Assembly: GCA_902780025.1 (NCBI GenBank)
Contig: CACZDV010000015.1
Location: forward strand, 1 to 60,285
Direction: 5' to 3'
Source of the DNA: an uncultured Prevotellaceae bacterium
Lineage (GTDB): Bacteria > Bacteroidota > Bacteroidia > Bacteroidales > Bacteroidaceae
DNA length: 60,285 bases
Shown in pieces: positions 46,294 through 53,031 of this stretch. Each line of letters starts with the position of its first letter. The stretch's first letter is position 1. The notes under the pieces were generated by a model, which was not told the DNA's origin, did no database searches, and worked only from the letters and a program-made list of their open reading frames with translations. A program made the translations under genes and the position numbers.

Positions 46294-47256
46294 TCACTCT
46301 TCACTAGCTTCGCGCCTGCGAAGCGCCAGATAGTACTCCGAGTAGTCCTTGCAGCCGGGCGGGAGCTGATGGTGGACCAGCGAGGGCAGAACCTGCTTCA
46401 GTTGCAGGAACAGCCGTTCGCCGGGAGCGTCGCGGTCGGGGTACATGTGGAAGGTGACCCCTCCCGGCCTCCCCTGTTTAGGGGAGGAGTTGAGCGACGA
46501 GAGCAGTTCTATGTCCTTCTTCGAAAGCAAGGTGGCAGAGGGGATGGCGATGGCTTTATGGCCGGCGGAGAGCATGGCCCAGCAGTCGGAGCAGCCTTCG
46601 GTGATGTAGAGTTCGTCGCCCGGCTTCAGCAGGTTCAGGACGGGGAGGTTGTAGATGCCGCATTGGGAGCCTTGCGGAAACCTGAAGCGAGGCGAGCCCC
46701 CCTTTATCAGATTCCTGTTCTGCACCCCCACCAGCTTGCCTTCACGATCGTAGTAAGGTATCTGCAGCCAGGGCACCCCCTCGCGGTCTTTCCATGAAGT
46801 CAAACGGCACCAGCGCACAACGCGAGGGTCAAGCCTACGCTCCTCAAACAGAAACCGCCGAGCCTCAGGCGAAAGCCAAGGCCGTTCAAAGAACCGCTCA
46901 TATCTCGTTGCGTCAAAAGTGCACAAAGGGGTCGATTCTTCGCAAGCGAAGCGTCCCTTCGGGCCGAGCGCCGGTGTGCACTTCCACTCATCAAGGATGA
47001 TGTTGTGTTCATCGGCCAACCAGCGGCAGGCCTCGCGGAAGTCCTTGCCAAGCACTTTCATCACCAAGCTGATAGAGTCGCCGCTTGCCCCACAACTCCA
47101 ACATCTGAACTTATTCTTCTTGAAGGTCAGCGAGGGCGTGTGGTCGTCGTGGAACGGACAGAGTGCCTTGTGGCGCTTCACCGTGAGTCCTAAACGTTGC
47201 GCCACTCCCTCGCAGGGGAGTGAGCGCAGTTTCTCGATATCTGACCTTTCCATCAT
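46294..47256 (-). CDS. Primase-like protein: CHC2 zinc finger plus toprim domain
   Basis: A 320-residue protein of mobile elements. The zinc finger CHC2 has Cys33, His36, Cys52 and Cys55 (CPFHDDHTPS...CWSCGASGDS), and the toprim part has ELYITEGCSDCWAML and HMYPDRDAPGERL. This is the layout of short DNA primases of phages and conjugative elements. Two in-frame tracts are foreign: residues about 92-113 (TIR element 46917-46983) and about 256-266 (GGGGAGG palindrome), the latter right beside the metal-binding Asp motif. The gene ends inside a GTGAAGAGTGAA repeat. It overlaps the upstream gene by four bases. Confidence 0.85.
   Translation of the reverse strand: MMERSDIEKLRSLPCEGVAQRLGLTVKRHKALCPFHDDHTPSLTFKKNKFRCWSCGASGDSISLVMKVLGKDFREACRWLADEHNIILDEWKCTPALGPKGRFACEESTPLCTFDATRYERFFERPWLSPEARRFLFEERRLDPRVVRWCRLTSWKDREGVPWLQIPYYDREGKLVGVQNRNLIKGGSPRFRFPQGSQCGIYNLPVLNLLKPGDELYITEGCSDCWAMLSAGHKAIAIPSATLLSKKDIELLSSLNSSPKQGRPGGVTFHMYPDRDAPGERLFLQLKQVLPSLVHHQLPPGCKDYSEYYLALRRREASEE
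46457..46490. repeat. GGGGAGG palindrome inside the primase-like gene
   Basis: CCTCCCC, TGTTTA, GGGGAGG with a flanking CCCCTCCCGG, in frame. It is the same family as the repeats in dsbD (36006-36187). Confidence 0.75.
46917..46983. repeat. 67-bp inverted-end element inside the primase-like gene
   Basis: AAGTGCAC (46917-46924) and GTGCACTT (46976-46983) are perfect inverted ends around TTCGCAAGCGAAGCG and GGGCCGAGCGCCG. It has the same length and layout as 1691-1757, but here it is translated as part of a protein. Confidence 0.65.
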
Positions 47257-48611
47257 CGTGTTCGGTTAAGATAAGCCTCAGTTTTAGTGTAGAGTCCTGT
47301 CTGGGCTGAGTACTCAATGAATCCTCTTGCGCTCCATACGGAGAGCTGTTTCTTGGAAGCGGCACCCGTAGGCTTACCCAGACGATTTCGTAGCGCATCC
47401 AGCTGTTGCTCGTTGAAAGTGTTCCCCTCTATGCTGTCGAGCATATTGGCAGGCCCGGTCTTGCCGCCCTCGGCGGTACCCGTGTCGCTGTCTTTCTGCA
47501 GCATGTCGCCCATCACGGCCCACACGCTCCAGATGCCTCTCCAAGTGAGCCATTCTACCATGTCACTCATCGAGCGGGTCCAGACCATGTTGTTAAGCGC
47601 CCACATCACGCAGCCCGCCTTGAAACTGGCCACGATGCTTCTCTTAGCCATATCCCACATGATGTCATTGTCGGTCAGGTCGGCGTACTCGCATATCTCA
47701 GCCGCCAAGTGCTGGCACACTTTGTTGAGTTGCGGGATGACATATCGGCCCTTGCAGAGGGTGAGGCGAGCCAGATAGTGGTCAAGCTCCTGATAGAAAC
47801 CCTCATCGAACTTGCCGATTTTCGGTATGCGGGGGTCTCGTTTTTCGCTGCGGGGTTTGTAGGAGAAAGCTATCCTTCCCAGTGTGCCGTCCAGGAGGTT
47901 GTATTTCAGGAACTTCCTAATGTCTGTCGGGTTTGAAGCCATCGAGATATTGGTTCTCAAGACTGCCGACCCCGTAATACCGTCGACCGTAGCCCTCAAG
48001 GCCTGATAGCGCTGACGGTCATGTATCAGCCTGAGAATCTGCGTCATTTGCTTGTGGCCGCCGCAGAGGTTATCCAGCATGACGGCCTCCGGCAGATCGA
48101 TGAACGTGGTATATCCTCCGTGCTTCTCAGCAGCCATCTGCGCCTTCAGGTAGCCCGGACGAGTCGTGTCACTCGGCAGGACATGGATACAGAGGTCCTG
48201 TTCTGCCGGCTTGTCGCGCTTGTTGGTTGCCTTGTAACTCTTCTGCCATTCAAGATAATTCTTGATTTCCTGCAGGTCGGAGTGCCGTTCCTCGCGCATG
48301 ATGGCCTCTACAAGAAGTGAGTGCTGCCCCTTGTTATTGCCAGAATCGGCGCACAACAGCCTTATTTGCCCGCACGGTTCAAGCCACTGGCCGCTGGGGT
48401 ACTGGAACTCTGCACCCGAGATTTTCGAGCCCAGTGGCGAATACAGCATGGGATGTTCCGGTTCAAACATGTCTTTGCTCGTCTGTGAGAGCAGGAGGCG
48501 CTGGGCCTCTAAACCTTTGCCGAGGTTGGGCATCTCGGGAGGCGTTGGTTTTGTAATGTCGTAAATCATTGAATATCTGCTTTTTAGATGAATTATAATG
48601 TTATTGTTCAT
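47253..48611 (-). CDS. Mobile-element protein of unknown function, possibly DUF3987-like
   Basis: A 452-residue protein coupled to the primase-like gene (four-base overlap). Its N-terminal part carries CADSGNNKGQHSLLVEAI, in the place of a Walker A motif but degenerate, and the middle has conserved-looking LPEAVMLDNLCGG and a long helical section. The C terminus (KKQLSVWSARGFIEYSAQTG) looks like a winged helix. In Bacteroidetes, proteins of the DUF3987 type occur beside CHC2 primases, so a helicase-like or replication-accessory role is possible. Starts at 48611 or 48569 are both possible. Confidence 0.6.
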   Translation of the reverse strand: MNNNIIIHLKSRYSMIYDITKPTPPEMPNLGKGLEAQRLLLSQTSKDMFEPEHPMLYSPLGSKISGAEFQYPSGQWLEPCGQIRLLCADSGNNKGQHSLLVEAIMREERHSDLQEIKNYLEWQKSYKATNKRDKPAEQDLCIHVLPSDTTRPGYLKAQMAAEKHGGYTTFIDLPEAVMLDNLCGGHKQMTQILRLIHDRQRYQALRATVDGITGSAVLRTNISMASNPTDIRKFLKYNLLDGTLGRIAFSYKPRSEKRDPRIPKIGKFDEGFYQELDHYLARLTLCKGRYVIPQLNKVCQHLAAEICEYADLTDNDIMWDMAKRSIVASFKAGCVMWALNNMVWTRSMSDMVEWLTWRGIWSVWAVMGDMLQKDSDTGTAEGGKTGPANMLDSIEGNTFNEQQLDALRNRLGKPTGAASKKQLSVWSARGFIEYSAQTGLYTKTEAYLNRTR

Positions 48612-48834
48612 TCTTAGGTTCTTCAGTTCTTCAGTTCTTCAGTTAGTTTACGGGGGGTATGCAATCCCCATATCTTTCATATATATATTATATAACTAAT
48701 TAATTATTAAGTAGTTATAAGTAATAAGGAATAGAATTGACGAATAACAACCCCCTAAAACCTAACTGAAGAACTGAAGTAACTGAAGTAACGCACACGG
48801 CCATTGTGAATTGTGAATTCTCAATTGTGAATTG
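48612..48834. repeat. Repeat-rich intergenic region with inverted CTTCAGTT tracts
   Basis: Plus strand GTTCTTCAGTTCTTCAGTTC (48617-48640) and its inverse ACTGAAGAACTGAAGTAACTG (48767-48790) flank a very A/T-rich core (ATATATATATTATATAAC, TTAATTATTAAG). An AATTGTGA repeat follows at 48804-48834. No gene or promoter is evident. Confidence 0.65.
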
Positions 48835-49239
48835 TCACTCTTCCTCTACAAGGCCTCCAAGTGCCCAGAGCAGTTCGTTGGCCACGCTGCTGGCATAGTG
48901 CTCCACGTTGAATCCCGGGCCTGTGTGTATCGGTCGGAAGTTCGGGTGGTAGGTGCCGTCGTCGCGGCGGGTGACCGTGATGTGCTCGCCCTCGTAGATG
49001 TGCGGGTTGCGCTTCACTCGCTTCTGGTTAGTCGTCTCAACGAAGGTCATCACTTCGTTGTAATTGAACTCCTCGCAAGTCACGTCGCGGCGGAGCACAC
49101 CGTGGTAGTCCTTGCCGGCCTTCATGCGGCTGTCGCTGCGCAGGTAGGTCGTCACGTCCATGCAGAGTTCTGTGTTCTTGTTCCATCCCTGCTGTTCAGG
49201 GCTCTCGGTAATAATTATCGTTTGTTTCATAATCTTCAT
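48835..49239 (-). CDS. Small protein of the mobile cassette, unknown function
   Basis: A 134-residue soluble protein (131 if the second Met at 49230 is used). No signal peptide or membrane segment. The centre has KDYHGVLRRDVTCEEFNYNEVMTFVE and a basic RKRVKRNPH-like stretch, ending in an acidic tail GLVEEE. I do not recognise the family. It stands between the M15 peptidase gene and the primase-like pair, and its start codon emerges from an AAAAGGTAAAAAAG repeat. Confidence 0.65.
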   Translation of the reverse strand: MKIMKQTIIITESPEQQGWNKNTELCMDVTTYLRSDSRMKAGKDYHGVLRRDVTCEEFNYNEVMTFVETTNQKRVKRNPHIYEGEHITVTRRDDGTYHPNFRPIHTGPGFNVEHYASSVANELLWALGGLVEEE

Positions 49240-49287
49240 TTTTTTACTTTTTTACCTTTTTACTTTTTTACCTTTTTACCTTTTTCA
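49240..49287. repeat. TTTTTACC repeat filling a gene junction
   Basis: On the minus strand, from the peptidase stop (TGA at 49287-49285) to the next ATG, the sequence is AAAAGGTAAAAAGGTAAAAA and more of the same, nothing else. Confidence 0.8.
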
Positions 49288-49758
49288 AATGACGTTAATG
49301 AGTGCAATCTTCCTGCGGTTGTTCTTGGGCCGCACGGCGAAGTGCAGCCAGTAGCCGCGGGCATTACGTTCCAGCAGTAGCTCGTCGAAGTCCTGATGCC
49401 ACTCGTCGCTGATGTCGAGCAGCAGCGTGACGTAGCGCAGCAACTGTTCCTTGCCCGTCACCCGCAGGTCGGCGGCGCATCCCGTCAGGTGGTTCGACGT
49501 AGGGCAACCGCCCACCAGTCTGTTCAGTTCCTTGCAGCGGTATCCGCTATTGATGACGATCGGGTCGTCGCCCTCGCCGTAGCGTTCGTTCCATCGCTGG
49601 CGCAGCATCTCCAGCCATTGGCACACCCTGGTCAGGTTCTCCGTCACCTGCTCCCCCGGCTGCGTCTGCCGCTGCCGGTCCAGGTATCCCAGCTTCACGC
49701 TTGTACGTGTCATCTCTTCGAGCGTAAAGTGTGGCGTCAAATAAATATTCTTTGCCAT
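49285..49758 (-). CDS. M15-type D-Ala-D-Ala peptidase, phage-endolysin-like
   Basis: A 157-residue zinc peptidase that cuts peptidoglycan cross-bridges. The zinc ligands His90 and Asp97 (SNHLTGCAADL) and His139 (WLHFAV) are all present, and INSGYRCKELNRLVGG is typical of the family. No signal peptide is seen, as in phage lysins. It is the first gene of the minus-strand cassette, with a promoter at 49815-49822 and a palindrome at the start of its leader. Confidence 0.88.
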   Translation of the reverse strand: MAKNIYLTPHFTLEEMTRTSVKLGYLDRQRQTQPGEQVTENLTRVCQWLEMLRQRWNERYGEGDDPIVINSGYRCKELNRLVGGCPTSNHLTGCAADLRVTGKEQLLRYVTLLLDISDEWHQDFDELLLERNARGYWLHFAVRPKNNRRKIALINVI

Positions 49759-49797
49759 AATTTTTTCCTTTCTTTTTAATTGTTATTACTTCCTTGT

Positions 49798-49809
49798 TCA
49801 AACGTTTGA
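49798..49809. promoter_or_regulatory. Palindrome at the start of the cassette transcript
   Basis: TCAAACGTTTGA is a perfect 12-base palindrome placed about where transcription should begin from the promoter at 49815-49822. An AAACGTTT core recurs in the dyad at 60242-60258. Confidence 0.5.
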
Positions 49810-49814
49810 CGATG

Positions 49815-49822
49815 CAAAGTTA
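49815..49822 (-). promoter_or_regulatory. Promoter of the M15 peptidase cassette
   Basis: Minus strand TAACTTTG followed by CATCG; leader about 50 bases. Confidence 0.65.
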
Positions 49823-49885
49823 GGCACAATTATTTGTAGGAAAATGGCTTTGAAAGAGGCCGTCTCTAACATTCTCCAACTTTCT

Positions 49886-49925
49886 CTGATATTCTCCGTT
49901 TTTCCCTGATATTCTCCGTTTTTCC
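49886..49925. repeat. Exact 20-bp tandem repeat, two copies
   Basis: CTGATATTCTCCGTTTTTCC occurs twice without spacing, with a third, weaker partial copy before it (CTAACATTCTCC...). It lies between the cassette promoter and the terminator at 49949-49973. Confidence 0.8.
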
Positions 49926-49948
49926 TTTCATCAAGATACAAAAAAAAA

Positions 49949-49973
49949 CATCAGAACCTCGTTGATTCTGATG
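49949..49973 (-). terminator. Terminator of the HARE-HTH gene pair
   Basis: On the minus strand CATCAGAA, loop, TTCTGATG is followed by TTTTTTTTT, a strong rho-independent signal 33 bases past the gene at 50006. Confidence 0.88.
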
Positions 49974-50005
49974 CTTGCTATGATGATGTAATGCTCTCTA
50001 CAGAC

Positions 50006-50461
50006 TTACTTCTTATAGTATTTCATAAACGTCTTAATACTGAATCCATCTCCGCTGGGCATTCCCATACGTACCAACTCCGTATAAGCCGTGTCTGCAC
50101 TCTGTGGCAGATAGATCTTTTCCTCTGATTCCAACTTCGTAAGATACTTACAAATCTCCTGTATGCCCTGACGAGTCACCAGTTTCTTTACCTGTTCATG
50201 AACATTCCGTTCCTCTTCTCCGGTTAAAGCCGGGTGGATGAATTTGAAAAGTTCCTCATCGCAAAGAGTTGTAGTTGACGGTTCTGCTTTCTTTTCTATC
50301 TGTTTGTCTGCATCTATTTGTTGCACAGGCGATTGGTTTACCGTAGCCCCAGGCATTGCAAACACGCAACCACTAATGGGGCCTGTAAACACTTGACAAT
50401 TCTCATTTGTTTGATAAACCGTTGGATTCTCCAACTCCAGTTTCTTCTTCTCATCCTTCAT
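50006..50461 (-). CDS. Protein of unknown function paired with the HARE-HTH gene
   Basis: A 151-residue soluble protein. An early Cys/Gly patch (NENCQVFTGPISGCVFAMPGA) is followed by an acidic linker and a helical C-terminal half (VHEQVKKLVTRQGIQEICKYL, then MKYYKK). I do not recognise a known family, although the first patch looks conserved. The ATG at 50461 overlaps the upstream gene by 11 bases; one at 50479 is also open. It shares the transcript and terminator with the HARE-HTH gene, so the two products probably act together. Confidence 0.65.
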   Translation of the reverse strand: MKDEKKKLELENPTVYQTNENCQVFTGPISGCVFAMPGATVNQSPVQQIDADKQIEKKAEPSTTTLCDEELFKFIHPALTGEEERNVHEQVKKLVTRQGIQEICKYLTKLESEEKIYLPQSADTAYTELVRMGMPSGDGFSIKTFMKYYKK

Positions 50462-51038
50462 TATTTTCTCCTCCACCATTAAATTCCGATTCTGTTATCG
50501 CACCATTAAAAATCTGACTGTTGCTTATTTTCTGAATAATCTTCTTTGTTACCTTCTTGACGCTTTTCTGCTCCCTACGCTCAATCCAAACAAGTAATTC
50601 TTCTTGTTCATCATCACGCCCTAGCTTCAATAAGACCTGCCGCACATAATCAGCATGTTTTCGCGAAACTCCAAATAGGTTCTTAGTAGCATTTACAAGT
50701 CGCCTCACAAAAGCATCCTCAGTTTTGATGGTTTTTAGTTCTTCTACTTTAGCAGAAAGCTGGGCCTGCAAATCTGATATTTGTTGGTCTTTCTTGACTA
50801 ACTCTTCCTGATAAGAAATCAGTTCCCAACTTCCTTCCTCACCTGGTGTCGCCTTGAAAAACATCGGACTGGAATTCAGTTCACGACGTATTGTTGCTTT
50901 GATATCAACAGATTTTGTATTGTTGCCAATAAGTTTGATAGCAACAGGATATATCTGTTTTAACTGAGCCTTGCCGCCCAGCATTTCAAGAGCCTTTCTG
51001 ACGGCCTCCTTATGAGTCATTTCACCAGTTTTCTTCAT
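50451..51038 (-). CDS. HARE-HTH-like domain protein with coiled coil
   Basis: A 195-residue protein. Residues about 5-75 (HKEAVRKALEMLGGKAQLK, ATIRRELNSSPMFFKATPG, GSWELI) resemble the winged HARE-HTH domain, a module known from restriction and DNA-modification proteins and proposed to sense modified DNA. A coiled coil follows (about 78-110, KDQQISDLQAQLSAKVEEL), then a helical basic region. The ATG at 51038 is taken because the promoter -7 element is at 51048-51055, so the ORF start at 51050 cannot be used; 51020 is an alternative. Function is unknown; DNA binding is inferred. Confidence 0.65.
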   Translation of the reverse strand: MKKTGEMTHKEAVRKALEMLGGKAQLKQIYPVAIKLIGNNTKSVDIKATIRRELNSSPMFFKATPGEEGSWELISYQEELVKKDQQISDLQAQLSAKVEELKTIKTEDAFVRRLVNATKNLFGVSRKHADYVRQVLLKLGRDDEQEELLVWIERREQKSVKKVTKKIIQKISNSQIFNGAITESEFNGGGENNEG

Positions 51039-51047
51039 ACTAGCTTG

Positions 51048-51055
51048 CAAAGGTA
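51048..51055 (-). promoter_or_regulatory. Promoter of the HARE-HTH gene pair
   Basis: Minus strand TACCTTTG followed by CAAGC. The leader is almost absent if the ATG at 51038 is used. Confidence 0.65.
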
Positions 51056-51066
51056 TAAAAAAAGCA

Positions 51067-51113
51067 GATCAACAAAGATCAGTGGATCCATGACGGATCC
51101 ATTTTTGATCTTT
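51067..51113. promoter_or_regulatory. GATC-rich nested palindrome
   Basis: AAAGATCA (51074-51081) pairs with TGATCTTT (51106-51113), and TGGATCC (51083-51089) pairs with GGATCCA (51095-51101). Five GATC sites fall in 44 bases (51067, 51077, 51085, 51096, 51107). It covers the -33 region of the HARE-HTH promoter. Confidence 0.65.
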
Positions 51114-51162
51114 ATTAACTATTCCGTTGTCTCCTTGCCTGCTAAAAATTATTAAATAATAA

Positions 51163-51204
51163 GTCACAAAACGGCAAAAATTTGGAAATTTGCCGATTTG
51201 TGAC
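51163..51204. promoter_or_regulatory. Operator of the AbiE pair (inverted repeat)
   Basis: GTCACAAAACGGCAAA (from 51163) and TTTGCCGATTTGTGAC (ending 51204) form a 16-bp inverted repeat with one mismatch. It ends at the base before the -7 element, as expected for autorepression by AbiEi. Confidence 0.75.
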
Positions 51205-51212
51205 TATCTTTG
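51205..51212 (+). promoter_or_regulatory. Promoter of the AbiE pair
   Basis: TATCTTTG followed by CATC, 22 bases before the ATG at 51234. Confidence 0.7.
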
Positions 51213-51233
51213 CATCATCTTAAAGTTATTGCA

Positions 51234-51968
51234 ATGATAGGAGTCAGCGAGAAAATACTGAACTATGCAGCTGGGATGCAACAATTCTCAGTTGATGACA
51301 TACCAGTTGATGTGTTTTCTGACATCGATAGAAAAAAACTCAGCTGGTATCTGGGCAAATTATGCCGTAATGGCAAGTTGCGCAGAATTGGCCGTGGGGT
51401 GTATACGTTGCAGTCTGCCAACACTTTTCATGTGAAAGCAAATACCAAGGCTCGCTCTTTATACCGCTCCTTATCCGGACAGTATCCTTTTGCTGATTTT
51501 TGTGTATATAATGCCAATGTCATTACGCCTCTTTTGCACGACATGATGCCAAACAACACGCTTTATGTCGAGACAAATCGAGATACAATACAAAGTGTAT
51601 TCGACATGCTGCTTCCAAAGTATAATGGGCGCATATTCCTGGCGCCAACGAAGGAGATTGCAACAACATACATAGATTTCAGCAAAGAAAACATCATCGT
51701 GAAACCACTGGTGACAGAGGCCCCGTTGGACCTCGACGGCAAGGTGCCTGTGCCTACACTCGAGAAACTGCTTGTTGATACCAGAGTAGATGCAGATTTC
51801 TATTATCTACACGGCTATGAGAATCTGGAGATGCTGCGGACTGCCATCAACCATTACGATGTCAACAGGAATCGCCTGCTAAGATATGCCGACCGCAGGA
51901 ATGCAAAAGACTCCATACAGAATGATTTAGAGACTATCAAGAATAATGATACAGAAAGAATGCTTTGA
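51234..51968 (+). CDS. AbiEi-type antitoxin of a type IV toxin-antitoxin system
   Basis: A 244-residue protein. The N-terminal winged helix (about 10-60: SVDDIPVDVFSDIDRKKLSWYLGKLCRNGKLRRIGRGVY region) should bind the operator just upstream; the C-terminal domain counters the toxin. The arrangement (antitoxin gene first, 23-base overlap with AbiEii) is that of AbiE systems, which give phage defence by abortive infection. The ATG at 51234 is chosen because the -7 element ends at 51212; an earlier TTG at 51210 would lie inside the promoter. Confidence 0.85.
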   Translation: MIGVSEKILNYAAGMQQFSVDDIPVDVFSDIDRKKLSWYLGKLCRNGKLRRIGRGVYTLQSANTFHVKANTKARSLYRSLSGQYPFADFCVYNANVITPLLHDMMPNNTLYVETNRDTIQSVFDMLLPKYNGRIFLAPTKEIATTYIDFSKENIIVKPLVTEAPLDLDGKVPVPTLEKLLVDTRVDADFYYLHGYENLEMLRTAINHYDVNRNRLLRYADRRNAKDSIQNDLETIKNNDTERML

Positions 51969-53031
51969 AAAAGAATGGATCGACAAGGTCTGTTCATCAC
52001 ATAAGTTCAAACACCCAGAATTGGTTGAGAAGGTCATCCGTGCCTTCTCGCTTTTGGAAATGCTTGTCAAAGAGGGATGTCCGTTGACGTTCAAGGGCGG
52101 AACCAGCCTTTTGCTTATTTTGGGTAGCGAGGCCCGTAGGCTCTCTATCGACATCGATGTGCTTTGCCCTCCTGGTACTGACATTGAACAATATCTTCAG
52201 AACTGCGACAAATATGGATTCACGGATTGCAAGGTCATCCGCCGTGAGAACAGAAACGGCAATATCCCCAAGGGACATTATAAATCATTCTTCGAAGTGG
52301 TCTATTCTGACCAGATAGAGGACTCTGTACTTCTTGATGTGCTCTATGAAGACAACCATTATCACAAAATCGAGGATAAAATTCTGTCACATCCATTTAT
52401 CCAGACCGATGACAGCGTGACCATTATCCACGTTCCATCAGTTGCCGATATGCTGGGTGACAAGTTGACAGCCTTCGCGCCCAATACTTGTGGCGTGCCA
52501 TATTATAAAGGTACACATAACTCCACCATCAACGTCGCCAAGCAGCTGCACGACGTTGGCAGGTTGTTTGATGCCGTCGAGGACATTGCCACAACGGCAG
52601 AGACCTTTAAGTCGATAGCTGTTGTTGAGTTGTCGTCCTATCGCGGAAAGGGAGAAGACCTCAGCATTGTTTATGATGACATCAGGAACACAGCACTTGC
52701 TTTGGCCACACGAGGAAAAGTTGATCCCAACGAAGACTTTGAATTGCTGAAAGAAGGTGTGGATAAATTGAAGAGCCATATTTATGTTGGCAGGTACACC
52801 CTCGACATGGCAATCAGTGATGCCTCCAAAGCAGCCTATCTGGCCACTGTCATCCAATACGGTCTGAACAAAATCGAGAAGTATTCTGGCAACTCCGCTG
52901 AGCTGAAGAATATAACCATCAGTCCCGTTATCAGCAAAGGGGTGGCCAAGATTCGCCGCGGAAATCCTGAGGCGTATTATTATTGGTGCAAAATCAGTCA
53001 GATACTACAAGAGGTCATTCAAACGCCTTGA
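51946..53031 (+). CDS. AbiEii-type nucleotidyltransferase toxin
   Basis: A 361-residue DNA polymerase beta-like nucleotidyltransferase. Motif FKGGTSLLL (Gly51, Gly52, Ser54) and RLSIDIDVL (Asp69, Asp71) form the catalytic site; DKLTAFAP near 175 matches motif III. In AbiE systems the toxin uses nucleotides to modify its target and stop growth; related toxins (MenT) modify tRNA. The 3' end overlaps the convergent methylase gene by 17 bases. Confidence 0.88.
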   Translation: MIQKECFEKEWIDKVCSSHKFKHPELVEKVIRAFSLLEMLVKEGCPLTFKGGTSLLLILGSEARRLSIDIDVLCPPGTDIEQYLQNCDKYGFTDCKVIRRENRNGNIPKGHYKSFFEVVYSDQIEDSVLLDVLYEDNHYHKIEDKILSHPFIQTDDSVTIIHVPSVADMLGDKLTAFAPNTCGVPYYKGTHNSTINVAKQLHDVGRLFDAVEDIATTAETFKSIAVVELSSYRGKGEDLSIVYDDIRNTALALATRGKVDPNEDFELLKEGVDKLKSHIYVGRYTLDMAISDASKAAYLATVIQYGLNKIEKYSGNSAELKNITISPVISKGVAKIRRGNPEAYYYWCKISQILQEVIQTP

